64,000 nucleotides of DNA from Mya arenaria (taxonomy: Eukaryota; Mollusca; Bivalvia; Myida; Myidae), in contig NC_069135.1 of NCBI RefSeq assembly GCF_026914265.1, positions 10,514,887 to 10,578,886 of the forward strand. The letters are read 5' to 3'. The translations under genes were made by a program, and so were the position numbers. Below the pieces are notes generated by a model. That model was given only the letters and a program-made list of their open reading frames with translations, made no database searches and was not told where the DNA came from. This document shows positions 1-13,000 of the stretch, piece by piece. Numbering within the stretch: position 1 is the stretch's first letter; each line of letters opens with the position of its first letter.

Positions 1-3000
1 TAGTGACGTGAATGAGTGCCTGGTATATTCTATAGTATGGTGACGTGAAGTAGTGCCTGGTATATTCTATAGTACTCTGATGTGAAGTAGTGCCTGGTAT
101 ATTATATAGTATGGTGACGTGAAGTAGTATCTGGTATATTCTATAGTATGGTGACGTGAAGTAGTGCCTGGTATATTATATAGTACGCTGATGTGAAGTA
201 GTGCCTGGTATATTATATAGTATGGTGACGTGAAGTAGTGCCTGGTATATTCTATAGTATGGTGACGTGAAGTAGTGCCTGGTATATTCTATAGTACGCT
301 GATGTAAAGTAGTGCCTGGTATATTATATAGTATGGTTACGGGAAGTAGTGTCTGGTATATTCTATAGGTAGTGATGTGAATGAGTGCCTGGTATATTCT
401 ATAGTATGATGACGTGAAGTAGTGCCTGGTATATTCTATAGTACGCTGATGTGAAGTAGTGCCTGGTATATTATATAGTATGGTGACGTGAAGTAGTGTC
501 TGGTATATTATATAGTATGGTGACGTGAAGTAGTGTCTGGTATATTCTATAGGTAGTGACGTGAATGAGTGCCTGGTATATTCTATAGTATGGTGACGTG
601 AAGTAGTGCCTGGTATATTCTATAGTACGCTGATGTGAAGTATTGTCTGGTATATTCTATGTAATGGTGACGTGAAGTAGTGCCTGGTATATTATATAGT
701 ATGGTGACGTGAAGTAGTGCCTGGTATATTATATAGTACGCTGATGTGAATTAGTGCCTGGTATATTATATAGTATGGTGACGTGAAGTAGTATCTGGTA
801 TATTCTATAGGTAGTGACGTAAATGAGTGCCTGGTATATTCTATAGTATGGTGACGTGAAGTAGTGCCTGGTATATTCTATAGTACGCTGATGTGAAGTA
901 GTGCCTGGTATATTATATAGTATGGTGACGTGAAGTAGTATCTGGTATATTCAATAGTATGGTGACGTGAAGTAGTGCCTGGTATATTATATAGTACGCT
1001 GATGTGAAGTAGTGCCTGGTATATTATATAGAATGGTGACGTGAAGTAGTGCCTGGTATATTCTATAGTATGGTGACGTGAAGTAGTGCCTGGTATACCA
1101 TTTAGTACGCTGATGTGAAGTAGTGCCTGGTATATTATATAGTATGGTTACGTGAAGTAGTGCCTGGTATATTCTATAGGTAGTGACGTAAATGAGTGCC
1201 TGGTATATTCTATAGTATGGTGACGTGAAGTAGTGCCTGGTATATTCTATAGTACGCTGATGTGAAGTAGTGCCTGGTATATTATATAGTATGGTGACGT
1301 GAAGTAGTGTCTGGTATATTCTATAGTATGGTGACGTGAAGTAGTGTCTGGTACATTATATAGTATGTTGATGTGAAGTAGTGCCAGGTATATTATATAG
1401 TATGGTGACGTGAAGTAGTGTCTGGTATATTCTATAGTATGGTGACGTGAAGTAGTGCCTGGTATATTCTATAGTATGTTGATGTGAAGTAGTGCCTGGT
1501 ATATTATATAGTATGTTGATGTGAAGTAGTGCCTGGTATATTATATAGTATGGTGACGTGAAGTAGTGCCTGGTATATTATATAGTATGGTGACGTGAAA
1601 TAGTGCCTGGTATATTCTATAGTATGTTGATTTGAAGTAGTGCCTGGTATATTCTATAGTATGGTGACGTGAAGTAGTGTCTGGTATATTCTATAGTATG
1701 GTGACGTGAAGTAGTGTCTGGTATATTCTATAGGTAGTGACGTGAATGAGTGCCTGGTATATTCTATAGTATGGTGACGTGAAGTAGTGCCTGGTATATT
1801 CTATAGTACGCTGATGTGAAGTAGTGCCTGGTATATTATATAGTATGGTGACGTGAAGTAGTGTCTGGTATATTCTATAGTATGGTGACGTGAAGTAGTG
1901 CCTGGTATATTCTATAGTATGGTTATGCGCAGTAGTGCCTGGTATATTCTATAGTACGCTGATGTGAAGTAGTGCCTGGTATATGATATAGTATGGTGAC
2001 GTGAAGTAGTGTCTGGTATATTCTATAGTATGGTGACGTGAAGTAGTATCTGGTATATTCTATAGTATGGTGACGTGAATGAGTGCCTGGTATATTCTAT
2101 AGTATGGTGACGTGAAGTAGTGCCTGGTATATTATATAGTACGCTGATGTGAAGTAGTGCCTGGTATATTATATAGTATGGTGACGTGAAGTAGTATCTG
2201 GTATACTCTACAGGTAGTGACGTGAATGAGTGCCTGGTATATTCTATAGTATGGTGACGTGAAGTAGTGCCTGGTATATTCTATAGTACTCTGATGTGAA
2301 GTAGTGCCTGGTATATTATATAGTATGGTGACGTGAAGTAGTGTCTGGTATATTCTATAGTATGGTGACGTGAAGTAGTGCCTGGTATATTATATAGTAT
2401 GGTGACGTGAAGTAGTGCCTGGTATATTATATAGTATGGTGACGTGAAGTAGTGCCTGGTATATTCTATAGTATGGTGACGTGAAGTAGTGCCTGGTGTT
2501 TTATTTAGTACGCTGATGTGAAGTAGTGCCTGGTATATTATAAAGTATGGTTACGTGAGGTAGTGTCTGGTATATTCTATAGGTAAGACGTGAATGAGTG
2601 CCTGGTATATTCTATAGTATGGTGACGTGAAGTAGTGCCTGGTATATTCTATAGTACGCTGATGTGAAGTAGTGCCTGGTATATTATATAGTATGGTGAC
2701 GTGAAGTAGTGTCTGGTATATTCTATAGGTAGTGACGTGAATGAGTGCCTGGTATATTCTATAGTATGGTGACGTGAAGTAGTGCCTGGTATATTCTATA
2801 GTACGCTGATGTGAAGTAGTGTCTGGTATATTCTATGTAATGGTGACGTGAAGTAGTGCCTGGTATATTCTATAGTATTGTGACGTGAAGTAGTGCCTGG
2901 TATATTATATAGTACGCTGATGTGAATTAGTGCCTGGTATATTATATAGTGTGGTGACGTGAAGTAGTATCTGGTATATTCGATAGTATGGTGACGTGAA

Positions 3001-4199
3001 GTAGTGTCTGGTATATTCCATAGTATGGTGGCGTGAAGAAGTGTCTGGTATATTCTATAGTATGGTGGCGTGAAGTAGTGTCTGGTATATTCTATAGTAT
3101 GGTGACGTGAAGTAGTGTCTGGTATATTCTATAGTATGGTGACGTGAAGTAGTGTCTGGTATATTCTATAGTATGGTGACGTGAAGTAGTGCCTGGTATA
3201 TTCTATAGTATGGTGACGTGAAGTAGTGTCTGGTATATTCTATAGTATGGTGGCGTGAAGTAGTGTCTGGTATATTCTATAGTATGGTGACGTGAAGTAG
3301 TGCCTGGTATATTCTATAGTATGGTGACGTGAAGTAGTGTCTGGTATATTCTATAGTATGGTGACGTGAAGTAGTGCCTGGTATATTCTATAGTATGGTG
3401 ACGTGAAGTAGTGTCTGGTATATTCTATTCTATAGTATGGTGACGTGAAATAGTGTCTGGTATATTCTATAGTATGGTGACGTGAAGTTGTGTCTGGTAT
3501 ATTCTATAGTATGGTGACGTGAAGTAGTGTCTGGTATATTCTATAGTATGGTGGCGTGAAGTAGTGTCTGGTATATTCTATAGTATGGTGGCGTGAAGTA
3601 GAGTCTGGTATATTCTATAGTATGGTGACGTGAAGTAGTGTCTGGTATATTCCATAGTATGGTGGCGTGAAGTAGTGTCTGGTATATTCTATAATATGTT
3701 GGCGTGAAGTAGAGTCTGGTATATTCTATAGTATGGTGACGTGAAGTAGTGTCTGGTATATTCTATAGTATGGTGGCGTGAAGTAGTGTCTGGTATATTC
3801 TATAGTATGGTGACGTGAAGTAGTGTCTGGTATATTCTATAGTATGGTTACGTGAAGTAGTGTCTGGTATATTCTATAGTATGGTGGCGTGAAATAGTGT
3901 CTGGTATATTCTATAGTATGGTGACGTGAAGTAGTGTCTGGTATATTCTATAGTATGGTGACGTGAAGTAGTGTCTGGTATATTCTATAGTATGGTGACG
4001 TGAAGTAGTGTCTGGTATATTCTATAGTATGGTGACGTGAAGTAGTGTCTGGTATATTCTATTGTATGTTGATGTTAAGTAGTGTCTGGTATATTCTATA
4101 GTATGGTGACGTGAAGTAGTGCCTGGTATATTCTATAGTATGTTGATGTTAAGTAGTGCCTGGTATATTCTATAGTATGTTGATGTTAAGTAGTGCCTA
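1..4199. repeat. 37-bp satellite array, truncated by window start
   Basis: About 113 head-to-tail copies of a 37-bp unit with core tggtatattctatagtatgg followed by tgacgtgaagtagtgcc. Successive cores lie 37 bases apart (for example 21 and 58). Variant units (tacgctgatgtgaag; ggtagtgacgtgaatgag) alternate with the main type up to about 3000, after which the array is more homogeneous. That pattern suggests higher-order structure on the left and recent homogenisation on the right. The array ends abruptly at about 4199 in non-repetitive DNA. The unit contains GTGAAGT, also seen in the termini of the foldback elements at 15.4-34.9 kb; that link is weak. Confidence 0.97.
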
Positions 4200-4975
4200 G
4201 AGATGTTTGGAGATACAGACAACAAATGCATCGAGACATAAGTTAAAAGAAATGTTTGGGTTCTCACCTTTTTTAGTACATGGCCATTGTGCTCTTTACG
4301 ATATTGCCAAACAATGGAAAGTACATGGAGATCCGTACTTAAATAGGTTTATCTAACTTTGAATTGTACCAACGTCAGTGTTCTGTGCCCCTCGTACATG
4401 ACGTTTACAGACTGTGGTATAAGTGTGGTATATTATGTCAGACCTTAGTATGGGTTTCGGGAAAAAACAGTCGAAAACATTCTTCGATGAAAGCGTATAT
4501 CAAATTTGTCAAACTATCCTTCCTTCTTTAATGTCATACTGTTAAAGTAATTTGTCCTTAGCTAAAAAAATGCTGTAAACGACTCCAGTAGCAAGACTGT
4601 TGCCGAGTTTTCCTTGATGACTTAATATAATGTAGATTATTATAGTCGAAATGTAAATCTTTAAGAAATCATTAATCGCAATGGAGTCTAACGTTTTTTT
4701 ATATGATAAAATAGTCTAACACAGCACCAGTTCAACACGTAAGGTCGTCGATATCTTGAACATGAGATAAGCGACTTCCTTCATGTTAAAGTTATTATTG
4801 TTTAAATTAAGACCATGGTTAATAACAAAGGAGAAGGTATATTTCATCCTGTTCTCGAACTAGATGATATACTTCAATGTTGATTAATACGAAAAATAAG
4901 AATTTAATCGACTTCGATTGCAGCATTAGAAATTTGACAGAGTCTTCGACACGTACACATGTGTTAAAATTATAC
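4200..4975. other. AT-rich non-coding DNA
   Basis: I see no gene, structural RNA or tandem repeat here. It is the upstream region of the ShKT/TSP1 gene and presumably holds its promoter, but no clear TATA or initiator can be singled out. Confidence 0.6.
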
Positions 4976-6917
4976 ATGTTTACACTGATAGAAATGGGTT
5001 GTTTATTTTCAGCAATTTTACTTGTTTGGACTGTTTGCGTGCACCATGCTGCAGGTTCCGCACCATGCGTGGACTTGGATGTGACTGGCTGCCGGAGCAA
5101 CCCGCAGTTCTGTCACGACCACCTTTTCGCAGAAGTCACCTGTCCGTAATGTGCAACAAATGTGCCGTTAATTAGTTTAAACGTTCTTCTAAGCAATTGA
5201 TGAATAAAATATTTAGGGTATAGATTGTTGACATTAAATGTGTCTTGTTTTTGTTAAAAGAGCAGAATGGAATAAAATAAAAACAAAATATCCATATACG
5301 AAAGTTTTTTTTTCCTCCAGCTAATGGTCCGCAAACGGCGACCGATGCTACTGCAGGTAAAACATTAATATTAAACACTCTAATTAAAAATCAAAAGTTA
5401 AATACAATGCCTAATGGTCCGCAAACGGCGACCGATGCTACTGCAGGTAAAACATTAATATTAAACACTCTAATTAAAAATCAAAAGTTAAATACAATGC
5501 CAACCGCTTACTTCTAACTGCACGGACATCTGTCCATGTCGGCTAAAAGTAGAGCTGGCCTTTGTAGAAAACTAGACGCTCTGGTAAAAAAAGAAAACTT
5601 AACATAACAAACGAAGTCAATTATTTTAACTTCTTTTTGGGTGGTCAGGAAGTAGGTTTTAAGATAGCTAGATTAAATAAGATAGCTGAGAAGAATGAAG
5701 AAATTGTTAACTGAATGGCAAATAATTTAAAAAGCATACGAATGCACATTTACATAGGTAATGTTGAATATCTTTGGACGAAGTAATTTTCACGAGTAAG
5801 AATATGATGAGACAGGATGGTCAAGGCAGAAAGCAAGATTATTTTAGCTTAAGTTCCCTTCCATAGTTGACGGCGGATGGGCCGATTGGTTCGAGTGGGG
5901 TGCGTGTTCCACCACATGTGGCTCGGGCAGCAGGACGCGTGTCCGGATATGCACGAACCCCAAGCCCGCGTACGGCGGAAATTTCTGTGATGGCGATTTT
6001 GAAGAATTCTCCAACTGTTCCATCAACCCTGACATGTTAAAGTGCTCTAGTAAGAAGAAGTTAATATGTATATTACACCATCTATCTTGATATATATTCA
6101 TACTACTTTCTATCACGCCGCATATGGGATGGACTAGTGCCTGTGGGTTTGGGTGTGTTATCAGCGACACGGAAAATGAGTGTTAAATAAGCATGCATTT
6201 ATTTAGGATATTGACGTATGTGTAAACGTAAAAACACCACAGTTAGGAAATAATATGTAAATAAATAAAATAAAACGTATTTGGTTTAATTCTAAAAATA
6301 TTATAGATCAAAAGAGTTATTTTTTCTCAATTTGAAAACAATTCACATTGCGTGCTTCTCCGCACAACTGACGGTGAGTGGGGCTTCTGGGGTCCATGGG
6401 CAAAATGCGAGGACAACATCACCTATCCCTATCGAGCCTGCGACAACCCGCGGCCCTACGACCAGGGCAAGAACAGTTTCGGTCAAAGATTTCAGTACAA
6501 GACGTGCACAACTTGCTGTCTAGTTGGTATGTCAGAATATTCGCATCTACATTTAAGTGCGACTGCTGTAAATCAAGAGGTCACATAGTTCATGCAATTT
6601 AATTCCACGTGGAGATTTTAAATAAACACATTGTGTATGAGATAATAGAACCGCTTGCTTTAAAAGATTCGCGTGTACATTTTATATGTTTTTTCATATT
6701 GTGTTCTAACTTAAAAAATACTAACTGCGGGTGATTAGAGAAAGGCGCATGGTCAAATTGGAACGCGTGGTTCACGTGCTCTTCAACTTGTGGTAACGGC
6801 ACTAAGACACGCTTACGGACGTGCGACCACCCTTTACCGAGCAAAGGAGCTCCGTACTGTCCGGGAAGTAACAACGACACGCGCGTATGCACCGGGCCTG
6901 ACTGTGCCGGTGACTAA
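4976..6917 (+). CDS. Small secreted ShKT + TSP1 repeat protein (5 putative exons)
   Basis: The start is ATG 4976 or 4994, giving a hydrophobic signal peptide (GCLFSAILLVWTVCVHHAAG) ahead of a cysteine-patterned ShKT-like module beginning CVDLDVTGCRSNPQFCHDH. A 36-bp linker exon (5321-5356, NGPQTATDATA) has a textbook acceptor and donor. Three thrombospondin type 1 exons follow: 5867-6049 (DGGWADWFEWGACSTTCGSG), about 6368-6526 (DGEWGFWGPWAKC, atypical because it lacks the CSxTCG core) and terminal exon 6739-6917 (WSNWNAWFTCSSTCGNGTKT, then a stop). The linker and TSP1 exons are mostly symmetric phase 1-1, typical of shuffled extracellular modules. ShKT/TSP1 proteins are common in molluscan secretions and matrix; adhesion or matrix binding is inferred. 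The junction after the ShKT module and the 5' junction of the second TSP1 exon are not clean, so the gene may be damaged, alternatively spliced or mis-sequenced. The exact orthologue was not recognised. Confidence 0.72.
5321..5500 (+). repeat. Perfect 90-bp tandem duplication including a 36-bp exon
   Basis: Bases 5321-5410 and 5411-5500 are identical 90-bp copies. Each holds the 36-bp linker exon and its GT donor plus the first 54 bases of the intron. Only the first copy is preceded by the polypyrimidine tract and AG (ctccag); the second is preceded by caatgc and has no acceptor, so it should not be spliced in. Perfect identity means a very recent duplication, or an assembly artefact. Confidence 0.95.
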
Positions 6918-7105
6918 CATTTCCATTGACATTACGACGTCGCGTCATTTGATTTTGTACTGGAACGATTTGTTTATACGATACTATCTTATTATGACAA
7001 GCTTCCGGTTTCAGATGAGTTGTCGCTCGTGGGGTGACACGTTCTGTTGATCGAATGCGCAGATGTGGTGTCTTGTGATTTTATCGTTATTTTCCTATAA
7101 CACCT

Positions 7106-7111
7106 AATAAA
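7106..7111 (+). promoter_or_regulatory. Poly(A) signal of the ShKT/TSP1 gene
   Basis: A canonical AATAAA lies about 190 bases after the stop codon of the terminal TSP1 exon, and T-rich sequence follows. It supports 6739-6917 being the last exon. Confidence 0.55.
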
Positions 7112-7563
7112 GGGAGTCTGTAACATTTTATTCCCTTATATAGGGAAGTTGTGTTTGTGAAATAATGGCGGGATGCACCAGACTACGCTGGTGGATAATC
7201 TGCCTTTATCATTATATTACGTTGGTGTAGAGTCATTTGCGTCCACTTCATGTACATTCGCACTACATTCCAATTTAATACACTACTCAAAATGTTAGTT
7301 CAAACGTAACTGTTACTTATGATACATCTCCGTCTGTCGTGGGATTACCTGTTTTCCTAATCATCATCTTGAATGGGTTTTAAGTGATCGCTATCAAAAC
7401 AAAACAAAATAGTTGATCGCTAGCTTAATAGAGTATTTCGAGGATTGCTATCTCTACAAACTATTTGGGTGATTGCTGTCATGACGAACTACCAAGTTAA
7501 TCTCTATCTTAACAAACATTGAGATGACCGACCCAGTGAATACAAGATTTTCAAGCTTAACGG
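7112..7563. other. Non-coding spacer
   Basis: Between the poly(A) signal and the minisatellite I see no open frame of note, no RNA gene and no tandem repeat. Confidence 0.6.
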
Positions 7564-10500
7564 ACTCCCACCACAGACACCAAACGTCACTAAATCAGAG
7601 ACACTAAACCTAAATCAGAAAAACCAAACGTAAATCAGAGACACCAAAAGTCACTAAACTACAGACACCAAGCGTCACTAATCCAAAGGCACGTAATATC
7701 ACTATACCACAGACACCAAACGTCATTAAACCAGAGACACCAAACGTCACTAAACCACAGATACCAAATGTCACTAAACCAGAGGCAACAAATGTCTTTA
7801 AACCAGAGAGAAAAAATGTTACTAACCACAAACACCAAGCGTAACCAAACCAGAGATTTCAATCGTCATTAAACCTAGGGCACCAATCGTCACTACCCCA
7901 GCGATATCAAAACGTCACTAAACCATAGAAAACAAACGTAAATTAACCACTGACACCAAACGTCACTAAACCAGAGACATCAAATCAGAGACAGCAAACG
8001 TCACTAAATAAGAGACACCAAACGTCTTTAAACCAGAGAAACCAAACGACACTAAACCACAGACACCAAACGTCATTAAACCAGAGACACCAAACGTCTT
8101 TAAACCAGAGAAACCAAACGACACTAAACCACAGACACAAAACGTCATTAAACCAGAGACACCAAACGTCTTTAAACCAGAGAAACCAAACGACACTAAA
8201 CCACAGACACCAAACGTCATTAAACCAGAGACACCAAACGTCACTAAACCACAGATAGCATACGTCACTTAACCAGAGACACCAAACGTCACTAAATCAC
8301 AGACACCAAACGTCACTAAACCACAGACACCAAACGTCATTAAACCAGAGACACCAAACGTCACTAGACCAGAGACACCAAACGTCACTAAACAAGAGAC
8401 ACCAAACGTTACTAGACCACTGACGCCAAACGTCACTAAACCACAGACACCAAACGTCACTAAAACACAGACACCATACGTCACTAAACCAGAGACACCA
8501 AACGTCACTAAACCAGAGACACCAAACGTCACTAAACCACACACACCAAACGTCATTAATACACAGACAACACTCATGTCTAAACCAGAGACACCAAACG
8601 TCTTTAAACCAGAGACACCAAACGTCTTTAAACCAGAGACACCAAACGTCACTAAACCAGAGACACCAAACGTCACTAAACCAGAGACACCAAACGTCTT
8701 TGAACCAGAGACACCAAACGTCTTTGAACCAGAGACACCAAACGTCTTTGAACCAGAGACACCAAACGTCTTTGAACCAGAGACACCAAACGTCACTAAA
8801 CCAGAGACACCAAACGTCTTTGAACCAGAGACACCAAACGTCACTAAACCAGAGACACCAAACGTCACTAAACCAGAGACACCAAACGTCACTAAACCAG
8901 AGACACCAAACGTCACTAAACCAGAGACACCAAACGTCACTAAACCAGAGACACCAAACGTCTTTGAACCAGAGACACCAAACGTCACTAAACCAGAGAC
9001 ACCAAACGTCACTAAACCAGAGCCACCAAACGTCTTTAAACCAGAGACACAAAACGTCACTAGACAAGAGACACCAATCTTCACTAACACAGAGACACCA
9101 AACGTCACTAAACCAGAGACACCAAACGTCACTAAACCAGAGACACCAAACGTCACTAAACCACAGACACCAAACGTCACTAAACCAGAGACACCAAACG
9201 TCACTAAACCAGAGACACCAAACGTCACTAAACCACAGACACCAAACGTCACTAAACCAGAGACACCAAACGTCACTAAACCAGAGACACCAAACGTCAC
9301 TAAACCACAGACACCAAACGTCACTAAACCACAGACACCAAACGTTTTTAAACAAGAAACACCAAACGTCATTAAAGCACAGACATCAAACCTCTTTAAA
9401 CCAGAGACACCAAACGTCACTAAACCACAGACACCAAACGTCTTTAAACAAGAAACACCAAACGTCATTAAAGCACAGACATCAAACCTCTTTAAACCAG
9501 AGACACCAAACGTCACTAAACAAGAGACACCAAACGTCACTAAACCACAGACACCAAACGTCATTAAAACACAGACAACAATCATGTCTAAACCAGAGAC
9601 ACCAAACGTCTTTTAACTAGAGACACCAAAGGTCACTAAACCAGAGACACCAAACGTCACTAAACCACAGACACCTAACTCACTAAACCACAGACACCAA
9701 ACGTCACTAAACCACAGACACCAAACGGCACTAAAGCACAGCCATCAAACCTCTTTAAACCAGAGACACCAAACGTCTTAAAACCACAGACACCAAACGT
9801 ATCCAAACCAGAGACACCAAACGTCACTAAACCACAGACACCAAAATCACTAAACACAGACACCAAACGTCTTGTAACTTCAGACATCCAACGTCTCCGA
9901 ACCAGAAACACCAAACGTCACTAAATCACAGACACCAAACGCCACTAAACCAGTGACACCTAACTCACTAAACCAGTGACACCAAACGTCACTAAACAAG
10001 AGACGCCTAACGTCACTAAACCAGTGACACCAAACGTCACTAAACCAAATACACCAAACGTCTCTAAACCAGAGGCACCTAGCGTCACTAAACCAGAGAC
10101 ATCAAACGTCTTTAAACCAGAGACACCAAACGTCACTTAACCAGAGACACCAAACCTTACTACACCAGAGTCTCCAAAGTCACTTAACCAGAGACATCAA
10201 ACGTTACTCACCACAAACAACAAACGTTACTAAACCAGTGACACCAAACGTAGGTAAACCACAAACACCAAACGTCACTAACCACAAACACCGAACGTGA
10301 CTTACCAGATACACCAAACGTCACTAAACCACAGTCACTAAACGTCACTAAACCAGAGACACCAAACGTCACTAAACCACAGTCACCAAACGTCACTAAA
10401 CCAGAGACACCAAACGTCACTAAACCACAGTCACCAAACGTCACTAAACCAGAGACACCAAACGTCACTGAACCAGATAACTTAATGCCACTAGCCAGTG

Positions 10501-11260
10501 TCACCCAACGTCACTTACAACAACACCAAACGTCAGTAACCAGAGGCACCAAACGTCACTTACCAGAAACACTAAACGTCGCTTAACCACAAAACCAAAA
10601 CGTCACTTACAAGATACACCAAACGTCGCGACACCAGAGACACCAAACAACTCTTAACCAGAGACACCATACAACTCTTAACCAGAGAAACCAAACTTCA
10701 CTAGACGAGATACACCAAACTACACCAAACCAGGGACACCTAACGTCACTAAACCAGAGACACCAAACGTCACTAAACCAGAGACACCAAACGTCACTAA
10801 ACCAGAGACACCAAACGTCACTAAACCAGAGACACCAAACGTCACTAAACCAGAGACACCAAACGTCACTAAACAAGAGACACCACTAAACCAGAGACAC
10901 CAAACGTCACTAAACCACAGACACCAAACGTCACTAAACCACAGACACCAAACGTCACTAAACCACAGACACCAAACGTCACTAAATCACAGACACCAAA
11001 CGTCACTAAACCAGAGACACCAAACGTACCTTAGCCAATCTTCGCTAAACCACAGACAATAAACGTCTTTAAAACACAGACACCAAACGTCTTTAAAACA
11101 CAGACACCAAACGTCTTTAAAACACAGACACCAAATGTCTTTAAACCAGAGACACCAAACGTAGACAAAGGACATCAAACGTCACTAAACCAGAGACACC
11201 AAACGTACCTTAGCCAAATAAACCATTCTTCGCTAAACCACAGACACTAGACATAATTAA
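7564..11260. repeat. 24-bp minisatellite (about 3.7 kb)
   Basis: Units of consensus actaaaccagagacaccaaa followed by cgtc, 24 bases long, repeat about 150 times. Copies are cleanest at 8580-9560 and 10740-11000 and degenerate towards the edges. Recurrent variants are cttt for cact, gaacca for aaacca and cacag for cagag. Because 24 is a multiple of three and the unit lacks stops in several frames, both strands show long open frames (plus strand KPETPNVT repeats at 8576-9616, minus strand VTFGVSGL repeats at 8269-9585). Four overlapping frames being open together, with variants that change amino acids freely, argues against coding. Confidence 0.96.
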
Positions 11261-11381
11261 ACCAGCCCACATTCATCGAAATATCTTTATCATTGTTGTT
11301 GGGGTACCACCTGGGATTGGTCAGCGATACGGGAGCTTACTTCGGGGAGTAAATATATTTAAAAGACATTGCTCCTTGACA

Positions 11382-11845
11382 ATACTGGTATATTTACACT
11401 TCAACTTCCATCCCGACCTTTCGGCAATTGCGAATATTTGATGTATGCAACATCTTCGGAAATGCTCGCATCGTGAATCCTCGCTTATTAATAAAACAAA
11501 ACAAAAATATTATATTGTTTGTATTGGGACTACTTTGTCCGCAGAAATAAAATGTGTACACAAGTTGGGTCGTTCCATAAACAAATGGGTGAGATATAAT
11601 TAATTTAAAGACTTTTAAATGAAATTAAGTATTGTATTATCAATATTGAAAAGAAATAATGAACTTAAGATGTAAATTATAGTAATGATTTGCGTGATTT
11701 ATGTCATAATCAGGTCTATGAGCGCAGTTGGGTTGGTAAAAAAATATGCTTGGAATTCGGACTCTACACACTTCAACCAGTCCAACTGCGTTCGTACCCC
11801 GATAATGACATCAATCACGCAATTCATTCCTTAAATGAACATGAC
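11382..11845 (+). repeat. Dispersed repeat, copy 1 of a direct pair
   Basis: Its left part (tttacacttcaacttccat, then ttcggcaattgcg, gcaacatcttcgga) and right part (ggactctacacacttcaacc, then cgataatgacatcaatcacg) recur in the same order at 12692-13000. Family unknown. The copies are diverged and differ in the length of the middle. Confidence 0.7.
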
Positions 11846-12691
11846 TGAGTAAATCGTGGCAACTAAATCGTTACGACAATAGTAACAACTCGACCATCTC
11901 CGGCAAGCTTCGGGATGGACCTCGTAAACAGAATTCAAGATAAACGAAAATGTGGCGAAGCCGCCGATGATGAACTGAACGATGAGTAGACCCATTCGAT
12001 AACATTGACATTGTACTGCAGTGAAGGATTTCTGTTAGTATCTTTAAAATCGTTACATTTTTAGAGAAAGCGCTAATCAAAAACTCGTTTCAAAAATCTT
12101 TTTATTTTCATGTACTATATCAGAAATGGTAAAAATATTAATTATTTACTCGGCAATTAGCTTTTTTATATTAATATTTATATAAAAAAGACGTTATTTC
12201 CAGAGGACATTTAACTGGCCCTTGATTTCCATACCATGATGAATGTTTTAAAAAATGAAAAATTACTAACAAAATCAAAACGTTGCTACAGTAAACTGAC
12301 ACTTTACTGTATGAATACTGATTTGAATATTCCGATGTAAATAGATTTCTGGTTCTGTGAAGATCGGTAGAAGCAATCGCCATACCATTTGTTGTATGCT
12401 GGATTACTTATCTGATTGATGAAGGTTTATATGACATCAATAAGATCATGGAAATGGAAAGGCATTGATAAGTGTTGACCCATTCATTTTAGGCAACATA
12501 TTTTACTTTAACATCACAAAACTGATCTTGACAAAATTAACCATGTTGGCGAACTCTTAATTCAAACACCAAATGTACATATGACAATGCATATAAACTC
12601 GATAATACTGAAATATCTATAACACAATGACATTTACAGGGACTAGCCATTGAAAAATAAACCCTACGTAGAGGTACAAGGCAAGGGCCAA

Positions 12692-13000
12692 CACAACAAT
12701 ATTTACACCTCAACTTCCATTCCTTATAAAAAACTGCTTTTCGGCAATTGCGGTTTTCATCCGATGAACGCAACATCTTCGGATATGTTCGGATCGCAAT
12801 TTAATGCATAACAATATACACGAAAACTGATGATCTTGCTATTATTTGTAATGTATCGTTAAATATAAATAAACATTTTAGAATGTGTTAATTTATGATG
12901 TGTTAATTGTTTCCTGCGGACTCCACACACTTTGACCAGCCAAAATGCGTTCATACTCCGATAATGACATCAACCCCGCAATTCATTCCTTAATTGAACT
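12692..13000 (+). repeat. Dispersed repeat, copy 2 of a direct pair
   Basis: This matches 11382-11845 at both ends, including cttttcggcaattgcgg, gcaacatcttcgga and cgataatgacatcaaccccg, with a shorter middle. Same orientation as copy 1. Confidence 0.7.

Noticed and set aside
1-4199. CRISPR-like array
   Set aside because: Units are contiguous with no spacers and the context is eukaryotic; it is a satellite.
8269-9616. Long overlapping open frames (438, 352, 346 and 306 codons) in the 24-bp array
   Set aside because: Produced by a stop-free 24-bp unit; several frames on both strands are open at once and unit variants show no codon bias.
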